Made by a program: the position numbers and the translations under genes. From NCBI RefSeq assembly GCF_033958435.1, contig NC_134167.1, positions 6,902,001 to 6,966,000 of the forward strand: a stretch of DNA of 64,000 nt. The letters are read 5' to 3'. How positions within the stretch are numbered: the stretch's first letter is position 1; every line of letters starts with the position of its first letter. The notes beneath the pieces were generated by a model, which was not told the origin of the DNA, made no database searches, and saw only the letters and a program-made list of their open reading frames with translations. This document shows, piece by piece, positions 24,346 to 36,955 of this stretch. Origin of the DNA: Carettochelys insculpta. Taxonomy: Eukaryota; Chordata; Testudines; Carettochelyidae.

Positions 24346-25352
24346 TTATATCAAAAAAGTTGTCTTGAGTTAGCTATCCATATGTACAACCACACCCTGA
24401 GAAATAGCCCAAGATAGTGAATACTACATATGTGCAAATTTGCAAGACTGTTTGCACTTTAGTTTCGGTTAATCTTGCATTTCTAACTAGGCTTGCATTG
24501 TGCAGCACTTTGAAACCCAAAAAGTGGAGAAAGGAAAGGAAAGGAAAGCCAATACTAGTAATTATGCAGATATATAAACAGTTACCTAATTGTACTCACC
24601 TGTCTGCTCCACCTCCCTCCTCAGCAGTGGAAAAGCAGCAAGTTTCCCTTTTACTGCAGGCTATCACCACTGTCACTTTGATTCCTGCAGTTCTGAAGTG
24701 CTCTCTCGCACTAACCATGGAAGCTGAATTTCTGCTGGGCACATTTCAATTGGCTTGATTTGTACTGCTTCCCCCCGACCCCCGTTCTCTCTCTCTTGCT
24801 GTTCAGGCTTTTGTTTTGTTTTAATAGCTGTCATTTCTAACCAAACATTGTTAGTGAAAAGATGTTTAAGTTACGTGATGTGTCTCTTGTGGGGTTGCTT
24901 GTCCATGTGAATTTTAAACGTGGCTGCATGCCTCAGACAAGACAAAACCCTGTGCAAGATATTTAACTGAGGTGTGCTGAGTTGTTTATTGAAACCACAG
25001 GCAACACTGGGAGAATGCTGACTTGTAACAAGGTAAAACAGCTAGGAAAGGGTTAAGGGCTACTTGCCTGGCCCATGACTAGTAAGAGATTTAAAGAGGG
25101 GTGCTGAGAGGGGCAAGGGGAAAACAACTGAAGAATTGCTTTGTTTTTTGCTGCCCTCAAATTTTCTGTTTAACCAGTAAATTGTGTCCTGAAGAAAGAG
25201 GATGAAATGAACTTTAGCATAACATTGGTTCCTTCCTGGTTAGGGCAGAGAGCCCAGCAGTTGACATGGCTCCACCTGCTTTATTACATATTCACTGATT
25301 CTGATTTGATCACCATGACTGACCAAGCCCCCTCTTCACTTACACAACCTAA

Positions 25353-25615
25353 GGCTACATCTATACTTAACTGAACATTAACCTGGTCAGGATCAATCTT
25401 CTGGGGTTCAATTGAGTGCACCTAGTGGCGATGTGCTAAATCAAACCATCGGGGCTCAAGAGTTGATCCTGGTACTCCTCATTCTGACGAGGAGTAAGGG
25501 AGGGTGACGGAGGAAACTCCCATTGACCTCCCCTCTGTGAGGATGGCCTGATAAGTCAATCCTAGATACATCGATTCCAGCTATGCAATTATCTAGGATG
25601 GACTTTCAGCATTCA
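25353..25615. mobile_element. MITE, GAGAAACTCTCC family (reverse)
   Basis: It starts AAGGCTACATCTATACTT. It carries GCACCTAGTGGCGATGTGCT, ACTCCTCATTCTGACGAGGA and GACGGAGGAAACTCCCATTG, the same modules as 19268-19530 in opposite orientation. Confidence 0.6.
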
Positions 25616-25694
25616 TTGAAAAACTACATTTTTATCATGGATGCCTTACAATGTTTGTGACAGGTAAGAATATGAGAGATCCCGGTAGATTTTA

Positions 25695-25780
25695 GCCTGT
25701 TAGGCCCTGATCCAGAGTCCATTAAAGTCAATAGAAAGACTCCCACTGACTTCCATGGGCTTTGGATCAGGCTGTTAACC
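25695..25780. repeat. Palindromic CCTGATCC...GGATCAGG unit
   Basis: CCTGATCCAGAGTCCATTAA pairs with CATGGGCTTTGGATCAGG around GACTCCCACTG. Similar hairpin units occur at 54410-54475 and 55270-55335. Confidence 0.6.
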
Positions 25781-26282
25781 AGCCTGGCTATGTATCTTTC
25801 AGGCTGCAAATGCTATCTATCTATCTATTGAGCTATATATAGATCTATATGCTTTACTGATAATTGCCCCATGTGCATAGAGTTCAAGTAGTGTAGCAGT
25901 GCCTGCTATTTATGAAGAAAGACAGGAAACTGAGATGCCAAGTTAGGAGGGCTAAATATATTCACAAGAAGCATAGTTGTTTGTTCTGGGAACAATTCCA
26001 TTGCTTCCTTTGCAGGTGTATGAAAGAACTTCCAGAGAATATCTCAAAGTGCATCTGATTATTATTTGTTTAATCTGAATTTTCTTATATTTCCAGCCAG
26101 TCTTAACTTAGCACATGCAAATGATTTTGTTGTTTACCGCAGGCGTGAGCAAGAAGGTCAGTTCTACTCATGGTTTACCAACCGTATTTCTGTTGATCAG
26201 TTAGCTTCCAATGTTGCATTAAGGATACAGCCTAGAGAGCTGATTCTACTAGTCTTGGTGTTTATATGAACCCAACAGAAAC

Positions 26283-26425
26283 ACCTTGATAGGAAGGGAA
26301 TCAGAGAATCACAGAACACTATAACTGGAAGGGACCTAAAGAGGTCATCACGTTCAGTTCTCTGCCCTCTTGGCAGGACCAAACACCATCTGGACCATCC
26401 CTGATAGGTGTTTATCTAAGGGGGA
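26283..26425 (-). mobile_element. CR1 3' fragment (minus)
   Basis: On the plus strand AGAATCACAGAACACTATAA, then CTGGAAGGGACCTAAAGAGG and TGGACCATCCCTGATAGG, reverse complement of a CR1 3' end. Confidence 0.8.
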
Positions 26426-27229
26426 ATGGAGAGAAAACATTTTGCTTCAGTTACTGATCACAAAAATCCACCTGAGGATATAAGGCAACCCCATTATTGA
26501 TCCCAGGCCTTGGCTCATTTCTCAGTTTGTTTGTGGCACCAAATTGAGACACTAAATTACAAAAGGTACCTGGCATGGGTTTAGTGCCACACAAAGAAAG
26601 CTTCAGTTTGATTTATCACAGTACTTTATACATGTGCAACACCTTTTATCTGAAGTTTTACAACTCTACATGCATTAATTAGTTTTAACCTCAAAACACA
26701 CCTGGATGGCAGGTAGACTCTCTTCACCTATGGCTACAATGCAGCTACCTCTGGTACTGTGTATGGCAGCTGTTTAGCAGAGTGACACAATACCACACAA
26801 CACTTTAGGACAGGAAATGAATAATACACTATTCACTGTGAAAGTATAGCAGCAGGGTCAGGTGGTATTAAGGAAGAAAATCACAGTTATCTATACAGGT
26901 TTTAGGCTGGCCCACAGAGGCAAATTCCCACTCTATTCTTCAAAAAAAATGCCAGGGAAAGTTTAGTACAGTAAGGTATTGAGAGTATCAGTTTTGTGTC
27001 TATATAAAAGACAACACTTCCAATAATACAGTGTCTCTTTTCACCATTGCTTAAATGTTTACACAGAAAAAAGCATGACACATTTATAGTAAATTGAAAC
27101 CAGTATTCACAAGTGCTTTGGAGATCTACCGTGTTCAGAGTCCTAGTTGGCCCTATCTGCTTAGACCCAAATTGTATAAGGTATTGAGTTACTTTATTTT
27201 GAACTCGGTGCTGTCCAATCAGCACTGAA

Positions 27230-27512
27230 GTTTGAACTAAGGGGTTATTTCAAGGTTTCTGCTACTTGTCTCATGAGAAGGGGCAGCAGACATGGAATAG
27301 CATGCTCAAAATAGTGCTGCATTTGTATCCTGAAATAGCAACTCTAGGGCGAAACACCACAGTGGAAATAGCAGCACTATTTCGAGCATGGTATTCCATT
27401 TCCACTACCCTGGTCATGAGAGGGGTAGCAGAAACCTCAAAATAAGGTAATTTGCATTGTGCAAATAGTGAAAGCTATTTTGAGTTATGTCCACAGTGTA
27501 GCCATAGCCCTA
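27230..27512. mobile_element. Foldback MITE
   Basis: Arms pair end to end: TTTCAAGGTTTCTGCTAC with GTAGCAGAAACCTCAAAA, GGAATAGCATGCTCAAAATA with TATTTCGAGCATGGTATTCC, and a central GAAATAGCA motif. The right end reads GTGTAGCCATAGCCCTAG. Confidence 0.75.
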
Positions 27513-28446
27513 GAGCCAGATTTTCAAGAACTCAACATCCAACATGCTGAGTGAACACATTTGGAAAAACTGGTTTATGAGCCCCTAATCTAATATCCTG
27601 AAAACCCAACAGCGGTGTTTCCATTGACTTTCATGGCAGTTGGGTCAGGCTCCAAAGAATATACTAACCTTAAACACGTGGGTAGTCCCCCTAGAGCCAG
27701 TGGGACATATCATGATCTTAAAGACACATGCGCTTAAGTTCTTTAATTTGTTAAGGCCTGAATTTTGAGAAGTAGATGGACAGAAGCAACAGATGGCATT
27801 GCTGAAAGAGGATAAAAAACAAGAGACACTTCTGAGTTTCAGGGTGTGTGGGTGTGAAAATGAATAGAAGCAGAGTAGGAGGAGTGATTTACTATTTTTC
27901 AGAATAGACTTAGAAGGGAAAAAAAGAGCAGAGAAGAGAGTCCTTGTAATACAGCAGGAAAGCAGAAAGAGGAGGCCAAAGAAGGAAAATTATAAACCAC
28001 AGAGACTATTCTGGGCAAACATATCATCCGAGTAGAACACCTTGTAGTTCTTGCTCAGAGACAATAAATGTTACAGCTTTAGCAGTGAGGAGAAATGAGA
28101 ACTGCCATTCCCAAAGGATACAAAATACATCTCCACGTATGACAAGCAGTTAACATTATGGATAGCATCTGCCTGGGCTTTTATCATGATTTAAATTTGT
28201 TTTCCATTCAGCAGGCTGAATTGCAGGAAATTATATTGAAATGTGTACAAACCACCGGTTACAAATTTTATTATAGCCTCTGAGGTGATCCTACTGCAGG
28301 GAGAGAAGTTTATGAGCAAACATGAGTGCAGGGTACTTAGTCACCTCTGATATTTGCAGGCTGGATTGGAAGATGTAATTGATTTTCTAATAACAGGGAG
28401 AATTCTTGGCTGGAAACACAGTATTGTGACTTAGCCTGTGTCTAAG

Positions 28447-28742
28447 GGGCAGGTCTACACTAGGGAGCAAAGTTGAACTAAGTTATGCAGCTCAAGCTAA
28501 GGGAATAGTGTAGCTGGAATTGATGTAACTGAGTTTGACTTATTGCAGCATCCCCACTGTGAATGGTTTGCAGGACAAATTCTCTCACTGACTTTTTGTA
28601 TTCCTCACGACCACGTGGAGTACCAGCATTGACGGGAGTTGATCAGCAGTCGATTCAGAGCGTCCCTACTAGACCTGCGAAATCAATCTCTGGGTGATCA
28701 ATCTCCTGAGTGTTGATCTACCAGTAAGTGTAGAGAAGCTCT
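28447..28742. mobile_element. MITE, GAGAAACTCTCC family
   Basis: Terminal GGCAGGTCTACACTAGGG and AAGTGTAGAGAAGCTCT are inverted. Internally it has TATGCAGCTCAAGC, CTGGAATTGATGTAAC, CCACGTGGAGTACCAGC and GTCGATTCAGAGCGTCCC. Confidence 0.65.
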
Positions 28743-28744
28743 AA

Positions 28745-30425
28745 GTGATGTCATCAGCATGATATAGTCATTTTATTCCTTTGTAGTGACTGGTTTGTAG
28801 GATTATTTGCTAACACTCTTTCTGATGGTATACGATGCTGATGACCATTAGGCTCATTAAAGAGTCCCTGGTGTTTTTCACAGGAACAAGGGTGTCAGGT
28901 GAAAAATGTCACAGTCCTGGTGGGCAACTGTCCTACAGGGTAAATTCCAGAGAATATTACTGAGTCTGTATCATAAAAAGGCATTCATTTCTTTAGGGAA
29001 CAAAGCCTCAGTCTCCTCTAAACTGGTTTTCACAAAGGTGGCCTCAATTCTCATTTACACTAAGACCCTTTCATTCCACTTTTGGGGTGAAACCGTCACA
29101 TAAAGATGTCAATGTGAGTTTTGACATTGGCTCAAGTGAGCTCACATTTTCACCTGGCAATGGAAAGAGGTATTAGAGTGGATGTAAATACAATAGGTAG
29201 TGAGGCTTGTTCATGCCATTGATGTCAGTCATGTTACTCCTGATTTACAATGATGTGAGCAGAGAGTTAGGCCCCTGTGAAGTACACATGAACCTTTATT
29301 TCATTCCACTGAAGTCTGTAGACAGCTAGACACTCTCCCTGAAAAAGAAGGGTGAGAAATAAATAGGAGTAGAGAAAGTTGCACATTCTGGATCAGTTTT
29401 GTTTCTACTTTCTACATAAAAACAATTCTCCCACCCCTGCACACCCACACATTCCTTCTGAAATGACTGTTTGGGTCCTGGTGAAAGTTGCCTGACTGAC
29501 ACTGCTAGAGAAGGGAGCTGTGCATTTTATTGACTGATGGATTGATTGATTTCAGTTTCGGTAGCACCAATCTCAAATGCCAAGTAACTGACAAAGTTTA
29601 AAAACCAGCACCAGTTGTGCTATATATATATAAAATCAAAAACTGACATTTCACTCTACAGCTCAATCAAATGATTTGCCAAGACAGACTGTGAAGGGTT
29701 TGCCTGTGGACTTTGATGCGAGTGGATCAACATTTGCATATTCACATTGGGTCGTGATGTTCTCTTGGATATGTTACATGTTTACCATAATTCTGTTGTT
29801 GGCTAACTCCCACAAATGGGAATCAAAACTCCTGGGTTGTGCTACAGGCTCTTCTACAGACTTGACTATGCAATAATTTGCAGGATTGGGGGTGGGGGTG
29901 TCTGCTCTTAACTTAGCACAATGGGATGCTGCTCTTTTGTGGAGCCCTAGGCAAAATAATAATGAATACTATTTTCTCCCTTTTTCAACTGTACAATGGC
30001 AATTAGCTCCCAAAATTTGGCATCTAAGGCTCAGATCTTGCATCTGGACACAACAGAATTCCCCCAACACAGAAAATCTCAGCTGAGATAAACTCTTCAG
30101 AGCAGGTTTGTTGCAGCCTTTCTTTGGTCTTCTGCCTCTAGAGGCTATGTTTTTATTCCCAGCAATGGACGGGAAGCTAAGCATGAAACAAACTTCCCCC
30201 ACCCTACATTGTTCACTGGCAGAGAGGGGCCAGGAGAAGAGGAAAAATAAAAGCATTCAAGCACCCAAATGTAAATTAATGGCACTGAATTAGACTGTTC
30301 TGTGCAGGGCAGCTGTCAAAAGAGCAGTATCTAATGGGAACATTTACAGTGCAGTAAGATACCTGCCACTGGCCTGTTCCAGCAGCCTTGTGCTCACTGT
30401 TTCATTGCAGTGTAGACTTCTGGGC
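28745..30425. other. Non-coding tract
   Basis: No gene. Several short open frames (for example 29676-29876) lack homology I can recognise. Confidence 0.4.
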
Positions 30426-30429
30426 CCTA

Positions 30430-30800
30430 GGACATTGTGAGAGGGAAGGGTCCCAAAGAGCAGAACACCTTCCCACCCACTCCTCAGGGCAGCGGGACCA
30501 ACAGCCACCATAGGCCTGGAGGAGCAAGGAGTGAGGGGGCCACCTTCATGTTCCCAGAAGGGGTGAAGCCTTGGGTGGAAGAGGCAGGGCCAAAGGCAGT
30601 CAGCCCTCAACGCCACCTGGAGCACTGCACTGTTCCCGTCTTGCACACAGCCTTCAAAAGCCAGGTGGAGTGAAACTGCAGCAATGGTGGTGGCTGGGAG
30701 CTCCATGCCCCTTTGAAACATCAGACCCCAAGGCAATGGGCCCCGATGCAACTTCCCGCCTTGCTCCCAACCCCACCCCGCTAGGCAGGATTGCCTGATG
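30430..30800. repeat. GC-rich dispersed repeat
   Basis: GAAGAGGCAGGGCCAAAGGC, then GTCAGCCCTCAACGCCACCT and GCCCCTTTGAAACATCAGAC are shared in order with 31905-32165. Overlapping frames on both strands reflect the lack of stops in GC-rich DNA. Confidence 0.55.
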
Positions 30801-31286
30801 ATCCTGGTTTTGGGGGTTTAATGTGATGTGGATTGGATGGAGACTGCCTTCCAAAAATCTTACTTATGCAGCAGCTTTACATGGCCTTTCCCATTCTGCA
30901 CACCTTTATCATCTTAGTGTTTGATTATGAGCTTCTCCCAGCAACCCACAGTATAGGGTCTGGGCTTCCATTAAAGTTATCTATCTAGGTTTTTAACTGT
31001 ACTGAGCATCAGCCAGAGCAAAGAGCTGACCACAATTTGCTCAGGAGTTAGGTCTGGTTAGCATCCAGAATATCTTTGATTGAAAAATCAAAGCTAGAAA
31101 AATCTCATACGGATAATTTTATATTTTGGCTTTTATGGCACATGTTCCTGTCATCCAGGGAGGGTGATTGTGCCCAGAGCAGATGACCCAATATGGTATA
31201 TTGGCTTCTTGTCCTAGTTGAAAACAGAAGTACAGACATAGGTACAACCACAATTTTAAGAAAAGTAACACATTTCTTTCAAATAG

Positions 31287-31425
31287 TAACAGAGAGGGAG
31301 CCGTGCTAGTCTATATACTATCAAAACAAAAAGCAGTCAAGGAGCACTTTAAAGACTAGCAAAATAAAGCTCACAATAAATTATTTTTCTAGTCTTTAAA
31401 GTGCTACTTGACTGCTTTTTGTTTT
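31287..31425. mobile_element. Short foldback of the same terminus as 520-1240
   Basis: TATCAAAACAAAAAGCAGTC (31319-31338) and its reverse complement near 31410-31428 flank a spacer of about 30 bp. The arms match the outer 60 bp of the element at 520-1240, so only the termini remain. Confidence 0.6.
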
Positions 31426-31799
31426 GATTTCTTTCAAACTTTGGACAAAGGTTCTCTAAGCCACTTGGTCTGTGACTCGTATTTGTGGGTGATGAGTCAA
31501 GGCAGTGGAGTTCTGTGCTGTCAGGACTGTGTACTTCTTTGGCATTATTGGTTGTATGAGAAGCAAGCAGCTCTGCACTAGCAGCTTCTGGTACCCACAT
31601 ACAGCCCCGGTTGCTGCGAATGGAATTTTCTCTGTGAGCACCACCTTCAATTGTTTTTCTCTAAGTACAGGACTCTGGGAAAAATTGCAGACAAATTATA
31701 CCAGCCAGTCATGCCCTCACCTTTACGTCTCTTTCTAATCCAGAGCTGAAAAAAATCTTCCATACTTATGGAAAGAGCTGTTGCTGAAGCGTGAAGCTG

Positions 31800-31920
31800 A
31801 CAGCTAGGATGCCAGGGATTCTATTTCTGGCTCCATCCCTAACATTTGCACATGACATCACCACCTTGTGCCTCAGTTTCCCTCTCTATGTAATGAGATA
31901 ACAAGATATTGTCAGGGTCA
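31800..31920 (+). mobile_element. MIR-like SINE fragment
   Basis: GGGATTCTATTTCTGGCTCC, then TTGTGCCTCAGTTTCCCTCT, MIR-type core. Confidence 0.6.
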
Positions 31921-32165
31921 GCAGAGCCAACAGCTACTGCTAGCCCCAGGGCAAGGTGGGTGCGCACGGGGCCAAGTCCATGCCCCAGAAGAGGTGGGGC
32001 CAAGGGTGCAAAGGGCAGGGCCAATGCCAGTCAGCTCTTAGTGCCACAGAGACCACAGTGTTGGGCTTTTCTCACAGCCACAGCACTCCCACAGTAGCAG
32101 CAGCCAGAGTACCAGACCCCTTGAAATGCTAGGCTCTGGGATAACTGTCCCCTGTGTTACCCCAT
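31905..32165. repeat. GC-rich dispersed repeat
   Basis: GAAGAGGTGGGGCCAAGGGT, then CCAGTCAGCTCTTAGTGCCA and ACCCCTTGAAATGCTAGGC. Same order as 30430-30800. Confidence 0.55.
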
Positions 32166-32879
32166 CAGTAGGCCTTGTCAAGTTTCATTATTTAAAGTTC
32201 AGTTACTGTTAGTAAGCAAAAATATGAGGTATCCTCAGTGCAGCAGGACCTATCCTAAATAGGTGCAAAGTGCTTTAAAGGATCCTTAGATGAAAGGCCT
32301 AGAGAAAGGGGAAATATTACCATTAGAAATTTCACTGAAATGGGTTTCTTAAGTGGTTTTCTTCAACTTGCTGGAGATACACTGGTGCAGAGTTCTGACA
32401 TTTATACTTGAATTTATTTCCTGACTCCCTCCCCTGCTTCCACACCCAGATATGAGTTCTCATCAGTATTCCTGCTATACCAATTGGTATCAGTATGGTT
32501 CTCTTTCCCTGAGCTTAAAAACTTACCCATTTCATCTGCTGACAGCTTTATGCAAGCAGCTGTAAAGTTTTTTTTTTCTATTGCTCATCTTACCTGCGCC
32601 AGTGAACCTGCATCTCCTGCTACAGAAAGATGGATAGTGGGTTATTTTTATATTTTGAGCCAGATTTATGCATGCCTCAGAACTGCACGAAACCAACCAC
32701 GTAATGAAAATATATATTAGCAAATGTGAGAAATGTTATGCCAAGTCTTTTCTGAACATTTCCACATATATTTCTCATATTTCTGATTATTAATATATTA
32801 TCCTTAAACTCATAATGGACAGTTGACATCAGTGTCATGAATGAGAGAGATGTGAGATAAATCATGTCTCAAGTGTACT

Positions 32880-33225
32880 ATATATATCATCATCATCAAC
32901 AACCCTGGGCTCAGTGCCCATTGGTGTCTGATGCCTCCCTCACTACTTCCTTCCATCTTTCCCTGTCCAGTGCAGAGTGGCTTAGTTTCTGTAGGTTAGC
33001 TCTGAGTCAACTTATTGACCCAATGCTGAATGCTCGATTGGTGCCATGGACCTTGCTTATTTGAGTGATGTCCTTGCCGGCATCTTTTATAAGTTAGTCA
33101 TACTGGCATCAGATTTCATTCATAATGTTGTTTCACAATCAATGCATTGATTCTCATCTGACCGATCCTTTTCCCTTATCTAGGCTTGGGACTGGCATGG
33201 AAACCCTAGAGGCCTCAAGTCAGAG
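32880..33225. repeat. Probable dispersed repeat (ATC-rich start)
   Basis: After an ATCATCATCA run, AGTGCCCATTGGTGTCTGAT, then CTTCCATCTTTCCCTGTCCA and GGCTTGGGACTGGCATGGAA are phrases I associate with a common turtle repeat. Class not determined. Confidence 0.4.
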
Positions 33226-33230
33226 TTTAC

Positions 33231-33231
<1 letters not shown>

Positions 33232-33272
<41 letters not shown>
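33232..33272. repeat. (TA)n-(CA)n microsatellite
   Basis: About 9 TA units followed by about 11 CA units. Confidence 0.92.
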
Positions 33273-33370
33273 AATGTGGTTGTATCTATAACTGCCCACA
33301 GGCAGACTCAAACCTGGGACCTCTGGAGCATAGTGCATAAGTCTCTACAGTTTGAGCTAAAAAACCAGGT
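33270..33370 (-). mobile_element. tRNA-headed SINE fragment (minus)
   Basis: On the minus strand TTAGCTCAAACTGTAGAGAC is an A-box-like start, and GGTTTGAGTC (complement of 33305-33314) a B box. It abuts the TA/CA microsatellite at 33232-33272, which may be its tail. Confidence 0.55.
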
Positions 33371-33374
33371 CGTA

Positions 33375-33482
33375 CTCACTGGAGGCTGTAGAGGAAACTT
33401 GTTCTTTCTGTGTGTAAGTAGTCTAGATGCCACCCCACGGGACAGTGAACCACACCTAGGTGTGTGGGTTACATACTTCCCC
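33375..33482. repeat. About 105-bp repeat, copy 1
   Basis: GGAGGCTGTAGAGGAAACTT, then TAAGTAGTCTAGATGCCACC and GACAGTGAACCACACCTAGG. Shared in order with 33795-33905. Confidence 0.6.
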
Positions 33483-33794
33483 TAGCCGAGGAAGCAATCC
33501 CAAATTCTGGAGACCTAGTTGAAATCCTGGATGAGCTAACTCAGGCAGAGTTTGTTTAGGTAGGGTTAGGTTGGGGGCCTCTTCGGATGGATGGGTTAGT
33601 CCTGGGGGCTAGATTGAGGTTTAGGCAGGTTAATCCTGGGAATAGGGGGCAGATTTGGGGCTGAAAAGGGCTAAGCCGTATATATCACTGTTCTTAGGGA
33701 TTCCACAGAATTCTGTCAACCTTAAAAGGGTTCCATGGCCAAATAAAATTGGGAAACTGGTCTATAATTTGAGATAAAAGTTAACTGACCCTTA

Positions 33795-33905
33795 GCTAAG
33801 GCTGTAGAGGACATGCATTCCTTCTCTATGTAAGTGGTCTAGGGGCCACTACATGGGATGGTGAAGCACATCTAAATGTGTGCATTGCACATCCACATGT
33901 ACATA
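33795..33905. repeat. About 105-bp repeat, copy 2
   Basis: AAGGCTGTAGAGGACATGCA, then TAAGTGGTCTAGGGGCCACT and GATGGTGAAGCACATCTAAA. It lies 420 bp from copy 1, in the same orientation. Confidence 0.6.
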
Positions 33906-34852
33906 CTCACTGATATACATACTTAAATGCATATACAGTCACACACAGATGAACATGTATATAACATGTAATGTACGCACAAGCATATATGTATACACAT
34001 ACATATTCTTACAAGTATATCTGTATGTTCACACATTGAAACTGATCTTCTGAGCATTTCTCAATGAAATATGAAGCAGGGAGGGGGAGGAATGTTTTTA
34101 ACAAATATGTTGCTTTCCATAGCCAGTTTAAAACTCTGTCAGTAACTCAAGGATTAGTGCAATAAAAAAGAAAGGAAAAAAAATTAGGTTGCACAATGTA
34201 GAGAGGAAAAGTTTCTCTTTTTTTCTCTCAGCATTAATCGGAAAAGGCTGAAATGCAGAATATCAATTCTCTTGAATAAAATAGACAGAATATAAATAAT
34301 TCTTAAAATATCCAGTCCTCAAAAAGTTAAAAAAAACATCCAAATCACAGTCTGAACCAGGGAATAACAGTATCTCTGCTTTGCCCATGCTCTGTATGCT
34401 CCAAAGCCTTTTGGCTTGTCTGGTAATTCTGAATAATACAGGAAGCTGAGACGTGTATATGAAACCTGGATTAATCTGTGAGATTTAATCTGGGGTTTGC
34501 TAGTACTTGGCAAATCCTGGAGAAATCAAGTCTAAAATTTCTTCCAAACAGGAACCATATATCATGTCTTGCCATAAGATGTTGTTTGATGACAAATTCC
34601 TTCTTCCGGGACATTTTTTTTATTCTTATTGAATTTAGTGCTAGCGAAAGATTTCACATGAGCACTTTAGAGTACTATGCAGACCACAGTCTTAAATTTA
34701 TTAGCACAAGAATTATTAGTTTTATTACAGTAGCTCCTAAAGGCCCCACTGGGGACATTGGAATGATAATGAGCCAAGTCTTGTACTGAGGTGATGAAAA
34801 AGCCAAAGAGTTTACAGACTCTGCAAGAGATAGGACTGATAATCGCAAGAGA

Positions 34853-34874
34853 TTAAATAAATAAATAAATAAAT
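34853..34874. repeat. (AAAT)n microsatellite
   Basis: About 5 units. Confidence 0.85.
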
Positions 34875-35055
34875 GAGCAGGAAGTGAGAGACAAGGTAAA
34901 TAGTGGAAAACTGTTTGTTGGCTTAATAAAGAGAAGTATCAGCATTCTTAGCATCTTAGCCATTGTTAAGTGATTTGCAGGTATCTCCATACCTGCACAT
35001 TTTTAAAGAATGGATTTGAAAAATATACAGTGCAGCTACCCTTAGCCTGGACTCT

Positions 35056-35322
35056 GACCAGGTCTACTCTAGACCTTAAAGTCAGTTGTAGAGATTCTAT
35101 TACACCTAAGGCAACTGCCTACCTGAAATCAATGTATCTACAATCAACTTATGTGGCAGTTCTCAATGAGGGAGACTGACAGGAGAAACTCTTCCATTAA
35201 CCTTCCTTACTCCTCACAAGATTGAAGAATACAGGAGTGACCGTTGAGCCCTGATAGTTTGATTTTGTGCATCCCCACTAACCAAGTTGGTCACCTGGGT
35301 AGTATAGATGTACCCTCAGTCT
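35056..35322. mobile_element. MITE, GAGAAACTCTCC family
   Basis: CCAGGTCTACTCTAGACC at the left. Then GACAGGAGAAACTCTTCC, CTTCCTTACTCCTCAC and GTGCATCCCCACTAACC, ending TAGTATAGATGTACCCTCAG. Confidence 0.65.
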
Positions 35323-35324
35323 CA

Positions 35325-36715
35325 CAAGCATCCCTGTAGCTTAGACATTTAGCTGTGGTTAGGGAGATCTTAGAGCAGATAGGAACGGTTTTGTATCACA
35401 TTTCTGGGAAACGAAGAAGTTTACACTAGAAAAAAATTATTATTCTTCCAAGGTCCCTGAGAAACAAGCATTTAAGGTGTTTAATGATTAAAAACCTGAT
35501 GCCCTTGAACATAAAAGTCAGATAAAAGAAATGCCAGGGATCCTAATGCCACTGAAATGATAAACATAAAGGGAGCAATAATGAATCAGCCTGAGGTGAT
35601 TACATTCTCTAATTAGAACACATGTTTCATTTAGGCATGTTAATCTTTGTCTGTCTGATTCACTTTGGTTAGACTAACCTATATCCAGGGTAATTTATTT
35701 ATTTTTTTAGCATAACATACATGTAGTATCACAAATCATTATACGTATGGCTGTTCTTCCAAACCATTATGTTCTAAGTGAACCACAAGACCAACAACAA
35801 GCATAATGGAGGAGATTTTAAGTGACAGGACTTAAGTGATGTCTTAGTTAACTCCCATTGCAATTCAGTGACATATGGCCCCCAAATATATTAGTCTCCT
35901 TCAAAACCCCCTCCGGTATCTCTGAAGTCAAGAAAGGGGCTTGATTTCAAAGAAGGACTCAGTCATATGTTCATCCTAAAACTGTATGTGATGTAAAACT
36001 TGTGCTCTTTAAGAGATTGAAGTCCCCCTGTAAACGTAAGGCTAACACACTGAAAGCTCATTTCATGTAAATCCATGTGACTCCACATATGTGACTTGAG
36101 ATTAATGGAGCTGTACCATTTAAACCAGCTGAGTCTTGTCTGCTTGCCTAATTCTATGAGAGTCCTGACTGATGACAGCAGTTGAATTAACAGCGTTGGT
36201 TTCTGCAGGACCTAGATGCTCTTTGGAGGTTTCTTAGCCTGGTACTCGGTAGCCTGATCAGCCAAAAGTTTTGAGACTGAATAGTACAGACTCAGGTGTG
36301 TAAAAGCCAAGTACTTTTCCTGGATTCCTTCCAGATGCTTCTGCAGATATTATAGTACTAGATAGAATATTAGCAAGTTCCTCTTCTGGATTGAACCATC
36401 AGCCTCACTGAAACCAAAGGCCTAATCGTTTTTATGATCTGTAATGGTTTGAAGTCATGCTATATTGCAAATTGCTTGCTAGTTGGCCTGGTGAGAGCAG
36501 AGACTGTCTTGGAAAAAGTAACGAAGGTTGCATTAATAACATTCCAGGTTACTTTAGGACTTTGATGCAAATGCTGTTACAGTCTGCTTTTCGCCAGAAC
36601 TCTTGTCAATATTATTTACCCATTCATCCATTTTCACCCTTCTGCTATACTGTACTCATTCATGTACTTTTTCATTGCTGAGAAATTTGCAAATGAGCTG
36701 ATCCACTCTGATCTC
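35325..36715. other. Non-coding tract without recognised elements
   Basis: AT-rich, apparently single-copy. No gene seen. Confidence 0.45.
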
Positions 36716-36719
36716 TTGG

Positions 36720-36955
36720 GCCATGTCTACACTACAACATTACTTTGAAGTTGCTTATGTCTACACATACATTTCCAAGTAGGGTGTTACTCCATTCCTG
36801 GGAATGGAGTAAGGACTTTGAAGTTGGGCTCCCTTACTTCGAAGTTAACTTTGAAGTAAGGGAAACGTGTAGATGCTCCTCAGGCTACTTCGAAGTAGCC
36901 CCTCACTTAAAAGTTAACTACAAAGTAGGATCCTACTGCAGACATACCCTTGGAG
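36720..36955. mobile_element. Short MITE with TTCGAAGT palindromes
   Basis: It starts GCCATGTCTACACTACAAC and ends CTGCAGACATACCC, with internal CTTACTTCGAAGTTAAC and GGCTACTTCGAAGTAGCC palindromes. It is similar in style to the 709-bp element but only about 235 bp and AT-richer. Confidence 0.6.

Noticed and set aside
24417..24758. 113-codon plus-strand frame
   Set aside because: No domain, no splice context, low-complexity AAAGGAAAGG segment; chance open frame.
30344..30751. 135-codon minus-strand frame
   Set aside because: It lies in a GC-rich dispersed repeat with overlapping open frames on both strands and no recognisable domain.
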